From NCBI GenBank assembly GCA_900556395.1, contig USOQ01000013.1, positions 1 to 43,728 on the forward strand: a DNA stretch of 43,728 nt. The letters are read 5' to 3'. Each line of letters opens with the position of its first letter. The first letter of the stretch is position 1. A model generated the notes under the pieces. The model did no database searches. It was given only the letters and a program-made list of their open reading frames with translations, and was not told where the DNA came from. Origin of the DNA: Candidatus Segatella caccae (GTDB taxonomy: Bacteria; Bacteroidota; Bacteroidia; Bacteroidales; Bacteroidaceae). Position numbers and translations under genes: made by a program. Positions 14,855 through 21,655 of the stretch are shown piece by piece.

Positions 14855-17071
14855 TTAAATTCTCATGACTTGTTTTACACCCTTGACAGCACTCAACTTT
14901 TTGATGAGAGCTTCGGTGCGTGAGGCGTCATCAATCATCACCGTGATGTTGCCCGAGAAGAGACCATCCTTTGACGAGATGTTGATGCCTCGCATCACCA
15001 GTTTGTCTTCTTTAGAGATGATGTTGGTGATATTGCTCACGATGCCGATATCATCATTGCCGATGATGCGTAGGGTGATGGCATACTTGGAGGTTCCCTT
15101 GCCACTCCATTTCGCTTTGACGATGCGATAGCCGAAGCGTCGCTGCAGTTCCTTGGCATTAGGGCAGTCGGAACGATGCACCTTGATACCTTTGCTTACG
15201 GTGACGAAGCCGAAGATGGGGTCACCATAGATAGGGTGGCAGCAGTGAGCCAGTTCAAAGTCGATACCCTTCAGATTTTCGTCTATGACGAGCACATCGT
15301 CGCTCTGTCGCATCATTTCCTCTGTAGGGTTTTCATATTCGAACTCTGCAGCACTGGCAGCAGGACGGGTTGTGTTGGTCACGTTCAAGTCGTGGTCACG
15401 CTCTGCGATATACTTCTCGATGATACTATTGGGATCTATCTTCTCTTCAGCTATATCCTTATAGAAATCCGAGTTTTCCTTATATCCCATCTTCTTGATG
15501 GTGCGAGCCATGATGCTCTCTTCGATTTCCACTTTTCTGTTCTTGAAGCGTCGTTCGAGAAGTTCCTTGGCAAAGATTCCTTCCTTCTTCTGTGTTTCCT
15601 TGATGGCGAGACGAATCTTAGCCTTGGCTTTCGATGTCTTTACGATATTGATCCACTCCTGTCGAGGCTTCTGGTTGCTCTGGGTGAGAATTTCTATCTG
15701 GTCGCCCGAGTGTAGCTCATGCCTAAAGCTAACGGCTCTTCCATTGATTTTACCACCTACGCAGGTGTTGCCGATACGTGAGTGGATGTAGTAGGCGAAA
15801 TCGAGCACAGTGGCTCCCTTGGGGAAGTTGAGTAGGTCGCCCTTGGGGGTAAAGACATACACCTCGTCTTCCTTCAGATCCATCTTGAACTGGTCCATCA
15901 GTTGCAAGTCATCATTGTTCTCCAAGGCGCTTCTAATGTTGGCGAGCCATTCGTCGATACCTCCTGTCTCGCTCTTGATACCTTTGTAACGCCAGTGAGC
16001 AGCAAGGCCATGTTCGGCAATCTCGTCCATGCGTTCGGTGCGAATCTGTACCTCCACCCATTTGTTTTCAGGTCCGAGTACCGTGGTGTGCAGGCTCTCG
16101 TAGCCATTGCTCTTAGGCACGGAAAGCCAGTCGCGCATGCGTTTGGGATTGGGCTGATACATGGCGGTGATGAGTGCAAAGACTTGCCAACACTGCATGT
16201 ACTCTTTATCGCGTGGCGAGTCGAGGATGATGCGTATGGCAAAGAGGTCGTACACACCTTCGAAGCCACATTGCTGCTTTTTCATCTTTTGCCAGATGGA
16301 GTGGATGCTCTTGGTGCGCCCCTTCATGTGATATTTCAGTCCAGTTGCATTGAGCTTCTCCTCTATAGGTTGGATGAATCGTGCTATATATGCATCGCGT
16401 GAGGCTTTAGTGGCATTGAGCTTCTCCTTAATCATATAGTAGGCATCGTGCTCCAGATACTTCAGACTCAGGTCTTCGAGTTCGCTCTTTAACTTGTATA
16501 AGCCCAACTTGTGAGCAAGAGGCGCATACAGATAGTTGGCTTCTTCGCTTACGCGCTGTTTGGCTTCGAGTTGGTCGGTATCTCTTATCTGTCGCATGAC
16601 GTTGACACGACTGGCTATCATGATGAGAATCACGCGCATATCTTCAGAGAATGAGATGAGCAGATTGCGGAAGTTCTCGCTCTCGATAACGGGTGTGCGC
16701 TTGTATAGCTCATTGATGCGTTGTAGTCCTCGTATGATGTGTGCCACGCCTTCACCATACTTTTGATTGATGTCGTCGATAGTTTGATAACCATCCACTA
16801 CGCTGGTCTGCATGAGGATGGCTATTACACCATCGCGTCGTAGACCTATCTCGTTAACAGCTATTTCTGCTGTCTGTAGTGCGTGCAGAATGGGGTTAAG
16901 TCCAAAGACATCGCGGTTTATCTGGTTGTTAATGAAAGCGTGATGTATGTCTTCTCTCAATAGTTTTTCGTCCTGGTCATTAAAGGTGCTTCCGACTGCA
17001 TTGCGCAGTCGGTCCAGGATGAGTAGGGTCTGTTCCCTTTCTTCGGGTGTAAAAGTGAATTTTTCGTCCAT
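14855..17071 (-). CDS. relA: RelA/SpoT-family (p)ppGpp synthetase with degraded hydrolase site
   Basis: Long RSH protein of 738 aa that makes the alarmone (p)ppGpp. Domain order: HD (about 25-200), synthetase (about 240-365), TGS (about 400-465, EDEVYVFTPKGDLLNFP) and C-terminal zinc-finger-like and ACT domains (HCCHPIYGDPI and the last 80 residues). The synthetase is intact: KGRTKSIHSIWQKM, YDLFAIRI (D275), SNGYESLHT and EVQIRT (E342). The HD site is not. The canonical HDxxED is QTSVVD at 88-93, and the later Asp and His of DRLHN are S155 and N158; only His63 remains. Hydrolysis should therefore be lost. The synthetase motif reads RMRD (312-315), like the RXKD of bifunctional Rel rather than the EXDD of RelA. 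Most Bacteroidetes have a second, bifunctional Rel elsewhere. Confidence 0.93.
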   Translation of the reverse strand: MDEKFTFTPEEREQTLLILDRLRNAVGSTFNDQDEKLLREDIHHAFINNQINRDVFGLNPILHALQTAEIAVNEIGLRRDGVIAILMQTSVVDGYQTIDDINQKYGEGVAHIIRGLQRINELYKRTPVIESENFRNLLISFSEDMRVILIMIASRVNVMRQIRDTDQLEAKQRVSEEANYLYAPLAHKLGLYKLKSELEDLSLKYLEHDAYYMIKEKLNATKASRDAYIARFIQPIEEKLNATGLKYHMKGRTKSIHSIWQKMKKQQCGFEGVYDLFAIRIILDSPRDKEYMQCWQVFALITAMYQPNPKRMRDWLSVPKSNGYESLHTTVLGPENKWVEVQIRTERMDEIAEHGLAAHWRYKGIKSETGGIDEWLANIRSALENNDDLQLMDQFKMDLKEDEVYVFTPKGDLLNFPKGATVLDFAYYIHSRIGNTCVGGKINGRAVSFRHELHSGDQIEILTQSNQKPRQEWINIVKTSKAKAKIRLAIKETQKKEGIFAKELLERRFKNRKVEIEESIMARTIKKMGYKENSDFYKDIAEEKIDPNSIIEKYIAERDHDLNVTNTTRPAASAAEFEYENPTEEMMRQSDDVLVIDENLKGIDFELAHCCHPIYGDPIFGFVTVSKGIKVHRSDCPNAKELQRRFGYRIVKAKWSGKGTSKYAITLRIIGNDDIGIVSNITNIISKEDKLVMRGINISSKDGLFSGNITVMIDDASRTEALIKKLSAVKGVKQVMRI

Positions 17072-17100
17072 AATTCGTCCCTTTTCTTAAATTCTTATTG

Positions 17101-17108
17101 CAAAGGTA
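17101..17108 (-). promoter_or_regulatory. Putative -7 box for the rel gene
   Basis: TACCTTTG on the minus strand lies about 30 nt upstream of the ATG at 17071. The -33 region is T-rich without a clear TTTG at the right distance. Confidence 0.6.
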
Positions 17109-17150
17109 CAAAAAAACGTTTGAAAATTTCTTATTTACAAAAAAACTTAC

Positions 17151-17158
17151 TATATTTG
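17151..17158 (+). promoter_or_regulatory. Putative -7 box for the DUF4301 gene
   Basis: TATATTTG fits TAnnTTTG and lies about 40 nt before the ATG at 17197, divergent from the rel -7 box. No well-spaced -33 TTTG is seen. Confidence 0.45.
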
Positions 17159-17196
17159 TAGCACAACTAAAGAAAAAATAACATAAATATGGTATC

Positions 17197-18723
17197 ATGA
17201 ATCAGCAAGAACTAAACCAAATTGCTGCTCGCGGCATTTCGGAACAGCAAATTGAAAAACAATTAGAGCAAATCAAGAATGGTTTTCCTTTCCTTCGCCT
17301 TGAGGGCGCAGCAGCTATCGGCAAGGGTATTGTGGCTCCTACCGAAGAGGAAGTGAAGCAGTATGAACAAGTATGGGACAACTATAAGAAGCAAGGTCAT
17401 CGCATCGTGAAGTTTGTACCTGCATCAGGTGCGGCAAGCCGTATGTTTAAGGACCTCTTTGCCTTCCTCGATGCGCCTTATGATGTGCCTACTACTGACT
17501 TTGAAAAGCATTTCTTTGAGCATATCAAGAAGTTTGCTTTCCGCAAGGCTCTCTGCAGCAAGTGCAAGGAGAACGAGGGCAGCAGCGTATGCGACCTGAT
17601 CAAGGCTGGTAACTATAAGGCTGTAGTGGCCAATCTGCTGAAGGAGAAAGGTCTGAACTATGGTCAGTTGCCTAAGGGCTTGCTGCAGTTCCATGAGTAT
17701 TCTGAGGAGGAGGTGCGTACACCCATGGAGGAGCATCTTGTAGAGGCTGCTCTCTATGCCAGCAGTAATGGTGAGGCTAACGTTCACTTCACCGTATCTC
17801 ACGACCATTTGGAACTCTTTGAGAAGATGGTGGCAGAGAAGGCTGAGGTATACGCCCAGAAGTTTGGTGTGAAGTACAACATCTCTTTCTCTGAGCAAAA
17901 GCCAAGCACCGATACCATTGCTGCTAATCCTGATAATACTCCTTTCCACAATGAGGATGGCTCTTTGCTGTTCCGTCCAGGTGGTCATGGTGCATTGATA
18001 GAAAATCTGAACGAGATAGATGCCGATGTGGTATTTATTAAGAATATAGATAATGTGGTGCCCGATCGTCTGAAGGCTGATACCGTGACTTATAAGCAGG
18101 TGATAGCTGGTATTTTGGTATCTCTGCAGCAGAAGGCTTTCGAGTATCTGCGTGTGCTTGACTCGGGTGCTTACAATCATGATAAATTGGAGGAGATTAT
18201 CCGATTCTTGCAGCGTGATTTGTGTTGTCGCAAGGCCGATATCAAAGAGCTTGAGGATGCTGATCTTGTAATTTATCTGCGTAAGAAGTTGAATAGACCA
18301 ATGCGTGTATGTGGCGTGGTGAAGAACGTAGGTGAACCTGGCGGTGGTCCATTCCTTACTTATAACAGCGATGGTACTGTCAGCTTGCAGATATTGGAAA
18401 GTTCACAGATAGATAAAAACAACCAGAAATACATGGACATGTTTGCTCAGGGTACTCACTTCAACCCAGTAGACCTTGTATGTGCTACAAAGGACTACAA
18501 GGGCAATGATTTCGACTTGCCTCAGTATGTCGATCCTAAGACTGGATTTATCAGCAACAAGAGCAAGAATGGCAAGGAGCTGAAGGCGCTTGAGTTGCCT
18601 GGTCTTTGGAATGGAGCGATGAGCGATTGGAATACGATTTTCGTTGAGGTGCCTCTCAGTACTTTCAATCCTGTAAAGACTGTTAACGACTTGCTGCGTG
18701 ATCAGCATCAGGCAACGGTATAA
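17197..18723 (+). CDS. DUF4301 family protein
   Basis: A 508-aa cytoplasmic protein without signal peptide or membrane segments, matching the Bacteroidetes DUF4301 family by overall pattern: IVKFVPASGAASRMFKDLF near residue 70, RPGGHGALIENLNEIDADVVFIKNID near 265 and GEPGGGPFLTYNSDG near 380. The GASGAASRMFK-type loop, the GGHGALI segment and the FIKNIDN stretch resemble sugar-nucleotide pyrophosphorylase or NTP-transferase folds. Nucleotidyl transfer is therefore a reasonable guess, but no activity can be assigned. It is a single-gene unit, divergent from rel and convergent with the thr operon. Two hairpins follow its stop. Confidence 0.85.
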   Translation: MNQQELNQIAARGISEQQIEKQLEQIKNGFPFLRLEGAAAIGKGIVAPTEEEVKQYEQVWDNYKKQGHRIVKFVPASGAASRMFKDLFAFLDAPYDVPTTDFEKHFFEHIKKFAFRKALCSKCKENEGSSVCDLIKAGNYKAVVANLLKEKGLNYGQLPKGLLQFHEYSEEEVRTPMEEHLVEAALYASSNGEANVHFTVSHDHLELFEKMVAEKAEVYAQKFGVKYNISFSEQKPSTDTIAANPDNTPFHNEDGSLLFRPGGHGALIENLNEIDADVVFIKNIDNVVPDRLKADTVTYKQVIAGILVSLQQKAFEYLRVLDSGAYNHDKLEEIIRFLQRDLCCRKADIKELEDADLVIYLRKKLNRPMRVCGVVKNVGEPGGGPFLTYNSDGTVSLQILESSQIDKNNQKYMDMFAQGTHFNPVDLVCATKDYKGNDFDLPQYVDPKTGFISNKSKNGKELKALELPGLWNGAMSDWNTIFVEVPLSTFNPVKTVNDLLRDQHQATV

Positions 18724-18730
18724 AGTTCAC

Positions 18731-18771
18731 CTTTCTGTTTTGCTATGTTTCACGCATAGCAAGGCAGAAAG
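18731..18771 (+). terminator. Hairpin after the DUF4301 gene
   Basis: CTTTCTG (18731-18737) plus TTGCTATG (18740-18747) pair with CATAGCAA (18755-18762) plus CAGAAAG (18765-18771), a 15-bp stem with a 2x2 internal loop and a 7-nt loop. No T-run follows on the plus strand, so terminator strength is uncertain. Confidence 0.5.
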
Positions 18772-18779
18772 AAATATAT

Positions 18780-18836
18780 AAAAAAAAACTTCACCCATCC
18801 TTCTTCTCTGTATAGAGTAGGGAGGATGGGTGAAGT
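18780..18836 (-). terminator. Rho-independent terminator of the thr operon
   Basis: ACTTCACCCATCCT (18788-18801) pairs perfectly over 14 bp with AGGATGGGTGAAGT (18823-18836). The A-tract at 18780-18788 becomes a T-run at the 3' end on the minus strand, placing the terminator right after thrC. On the plus strand only CGTTTT follows, so it may also slow transcription from the DUF4301 side. Confidence 0.8.
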
Positions 18837-18857
18837 CGTTTTGAGGATGTCTATATC

Positions 18858-20159
18858 TTATTCGTTCATCAAGAAGTTTTTGAATGAAGCAAAATCCTTA
18901 GTCATCTCGATGCTCTGTTTCTTGCCCTTCATAAACTCTGCAAGGCGAGCAGGAATCTCGATTTCGGTGCCGAGGATGCTGTCCACCTTCTCCTTGAACT
19001 TGGCAGGATGGGCAGTCTCGAGGAACACACCAACCTCGCCTGGCTTCAACTGTTCCTTCAAGGCACGATAACCGCAAGCTCCATGAGGATCAAGCACATA
19101 CTTGGTGTCGTTGTAACATTGCTTCATGGTTTCTGCTATCTGTTCGTCCTTGTATGTGGCACCGCTGATGTAGGCTATGATGGCCTCGTGATTGCCCTTA
19201 TATAGGTCGTAAATGCGAGCAAAGTTGGATGGGTCGCCTACGTCCATGGCGTTAGCGATGGTAGCCTTGCTGGGCTGTGGGTTGTACTGTCCTGTCTGCA
19301 AGTAGTTGTAGAAAATGTCGTTGGCATTGTTGGCTGCAATGAAACGATGGATAGGCAGTCCCATCTCGTGTCCAAAGAGTCCGGCAGTGATGTTACCGAA
19401 GTTTCCACTGGGAACGCAGATTACCAACTTGTCGGCAAGTCCCTTCTCCTTCATGCGTGCATAGGCGTTGAAGTAGTAGAAAGCCTGTGGCAAGAAGCGA
19501 GCTACGTTGATAGAGTTGGCAGAGGTGAGCTTCATGTGCTTGTTGAGCTCTTCGTCCATGAATGCAGACTTAACGAGTGCTTGACAATCGTCGAAGACTC
19601 CATCTACTTCGAGAGCAGTGATATTCTTACCGAGGGTAGTAAACTGGCTCTCCTGTATCTTACTTACCTTACCCTTAGGGTAGAGCACGTAGACGTGGAT
19701 TCCGTCTACACCAAGGAAACCATTGGCTACTGCCGAACCTGTGTCGCCCGATGTGGCAACGAGCACGTTGACTTCTTCTTTGCCTTCCTGACGAACGAAG
19801 TATTGCAGCAGACGAGCCATGAAGCGTGCGCCTACATCCTTAAAGGCGAGGGTAGGACCATGGAAGAGTTCTAAAGAGTAGATGTTGGGTTCTACTTCTA
19901 CGACTGGACAGTCGAAAGCCAAGGTGTCGTAAACGATCTTTTTCAGCGACTCTGCGTCTACATCTTCTCCAAAAAAGGCATCAGCCACTTGGTAGGCTAT
20001 CTCTTGGAAGGAGAGTTTCTCTATGTTGTCGAAGAAATCTTGTGGCAACTTCTTAATGATTTCGGGCATGTAGAGACCACGGTCTTCTGCCAGTCCTTTT
20101 ACTACCGCCTTGTGAAGATCGGCGATGGGTGCTTTCTTATTGGTTGAATAGTATTTCAT
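18858..20159 (-). CDS. thrC: Threonine synthase
   Basis: PLP enzyme converting O-phosphohomoserine to threonine, 433 aa. MKYYSTNKKAPIADLHKAVVKGLAEDRGLYMPE is the typical short-form N-terminus. The PLP lysine lies in LAFKDVGARFMARLL, and VATSGDTGSAVANGFLG and CVPSGNFGNITAGLFGH are the phosphate-binding and active-site segments. The ATG at 20159 is chosen because an upstream in-frame extension to 20231 has no family counterpart and lies in the intergenic element. It is the last gene of thrA-apgM-like-thrC, separated from the middle gene by 212 nt, an unusually large intra-operon gap containing an inverted repeat. A strong terminator follows. Confidence 0.96.
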   Translation of the reverse strand: MKYYSTNKKAPIADLHKAVVKGLAEDRGLYMPEIIKKLPQDFFDNIEKLSFQEIAYQVADAFFGEDVDAESLKKIVYDTLAFDCPVVEVEPNIYSLELFHGPTLAFKDVGARFMARLLQYFVRQEGKEEVNVLVATSGDTGSAVANGFLGVDGIHVYVLYPKGKVSKIQESQFTTLGKNITALEVDGVFDDCQALVKSAFMDEELNKHMKLTSANSINVARFLPQAFYYFNAYARMKEKGLADKLVICVPSGNFGNITAGLFGHEMGLPIHRFIAANNANDIFYNYLQTGQYNPQPSKATIANAMDVGDPSNFARIYDLYKGNHEAIIAYISGATYKDEQIAETMKQCYNDTKYVLDPHGACGYRALKEQLKPGEVGVFLETAHPAKFKEKVDSILGTEIEIPARLAEFMKGKKQSIEMTKDFASFKNFLMNE

Positions 20160-20174
20160 AATTGTAAGTGAAGT

Positions 20175-20375
20175 GTGAAGAACGAAGAGCGAAGAAACAA
20201 CGTTCGGCGACCGAAGGGAAAGCCAATTCAAATGTCTTAATTCTTATTCTTTGTTCATTCACAATTTTTTTCTTTGTTTATTTTTCTCTCTATGAAGAAT
20301 TAGAGTTTTTCCTGAGTGAAGAATCCCATGTCTTGATACATTTGAATTCTCAACTCTTCACTCTACATTCTTCAC
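20175..20375. repeat. Nested imperfect inverted repeat with GTGAAGA-rich arms between apgM-like gene and thrC
   Basis: Outer arms of 21 nt (20175-20195 and 20355-20375) pair with three mismatches and consist of GTGAAGAA/GAAGAG-type sequence. An inner 11-bp perfect pair, AATTCAAATGT (20225-20235) and ACATTTGAATT (20338-20348), lies between them. The right arm contains the stop codon of the upstream gene (20372-20374). The middle is AT-rich with no gene. It could be a MITE-like relic or a structured operon spacer. Confidence 0.6.
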
Positions 20376-21619
20376 TTTATAGCCATGAAGGTATTCATGA
20401 ATTCCTGTAGTTGTAACAGTCCATAGTAGCCTCTCACGCTGCTTACCTCATCGTAAGTCTCTACATCATCAGGCTCGATGCCAGGATAATAGATGATGAA
20501 TGGGACAGGCTCTTTCACGTGAGTGCGGACCTCTACAGGGGTGGGATGGTCGGGGAGAATGGCGAAACATACAGGTTCATTCCACTTTGATAGCTCATCG
20601 TAGATGGGCTTGATGAGTCGCTGGTCAAGATTCTCTATAGTCTTGAGTTTCAGCTCCAGGTCGCCATCGTGACCAGCCTCGTCGCTTGCCTCTACGTGCA
20701 CATATACGAAATCGTCACCTTCTTTCAGGGCTTGTATGGCTGCCTGTGCTTTGCCTTCGTAGTTGGTATCTGCAAGACCTGTGGCGCCTTCTACGATGAT
20801 GTTGCGCAGGCCTGCATAGTGACCGATACCTCGTATGAGGTCTACTGCAGAGATGACCGAACCATGCTTTATCTGTGGATACATCTGCGAAAGTGTGAGC
20901 ATGTGTGGTCGATAACCTCCGCCCCAAGCCCAGATGAGGTTTGCCATACGTTCGCCACGCTCTTTTCGTGCCACATTGAAGGGATGATTCTCCAAGAGTT
21001 CCTTACTCTCTAAGATGAGTTGGTTTAGCAGGTTGGCTGTTTCGCTGGCCGTCATATGGCCCTCTTCTATTACGGCAGACTCTTCTGGTTTTACCAGAAG
21101 GGGCTTCCATTCCTCATTGGGATGGTCGTGAGGTGGAGCGCAGTCGATATGCTTGTTGCCGTTTTCCACCACGAGCAAGTGACGATATTGTATGCCAGTA
21201 ATAAACTTAACGTTGGGATATTTCTTTCCGAGCGTATCGTTCAGGTAGTCAATGAGCACTTTGGCATCTTCGGTCTCGAGATTGCCACCATTATGGGTGA
21301 TGATGCGTCCATCCTGTACGTTGATGATGTTGCAGCGCAGAGCCAGCTCGGTAGGCTTTAGTTCGTAGCCTATGCTGGCAGCCTCGAGAGGTCCTCGCCC
21401 TTCATATACTTCGTTTTGGTCGTAGCCCATGATGGAACTATTGGCTACCTCTGAGCCAGGATGGAATCCGTCGGGTACGGTTACCAATCTACCTGTTCTT
21501 CCTTTCTTTGCTAACATGTCCATATAGGGCTTGTTGGCATATTGTAGGAGAGTTTTGCCTCCCAGACGTTCTACAGCATGGTCGGCCATGCCGTCGCCAA
21601 GTATGATAATATGCTTCAT
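20372..21619 (-). CDS. Cofactor-independent phosphoglycerate mutase-like protein, candidate homoserine kinase
   Basis: A 415-aa member of the archaeal-type apgM branch of the alkaline phosphatase superfamily. MKHIIILGDGMAD supplies the first metal ligand (Asp9), GSEVANSSIMGYD carries the probable phosphoryl-accepting Ser62, and VHVEASDEAGHDGD and ILPDHPTPV supply further metal ligands. By sequence it would be called phosphoglycerate mutase. It lies between thrA (36 nt downstream of it) and thrC, and the window has no GHMP-type thrB. In this position members of the family have been linked to the homoserine kinase step (from memory, not checkable here). I regard homoserine kinase as the more likely role from context, with mutase as the alternative. 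Confidence 0.85.
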   Translation of the reverse strand: MKHIIILGDGMADHAVERLGGKTLLQYANKPYMDMLAKKGRTGRLVTVPDGFHPGSEVANSSIMGYDQNEVYEGRGPLEAASIGYELKPTELALRCNIINVQDGRIITHNGGNLETEDAKVLIDYLNDTLGKKYPNVKFITGIQYRHLLVVENGNKHIDCAPPHDHPNEEWKPLLVKPEESAVIEEGHMTASETANLLNQLILESKELLENHPFNVARKERGERMANLIWAWGGGYRPHMLTLSQMYPQIKHGSVISAVDLIRGIGHYAGLRNIIVEGATGLADTNYEGKAQAAIQALKEGDDFVYVHVEASDEAGHDGDLELKLKTIENLDQRLIKPIYDELSKWNEPVCFAILPDHPTPVEVRTHVKEPVPFIIYYPGIEPDDVETYDEVSSVRGYYGLLQLQEFMNTFMAIK

Positions 21620-21655
21620 AATAGTTATCCTTTTTTTTTGATGGGTCAGACGAGA

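Noticed and set aside
17425..18180. Long minus-strand open frame inside the DUF4301 gene
   Set aside because: Antisense shadow without a recognisable domain or start context.
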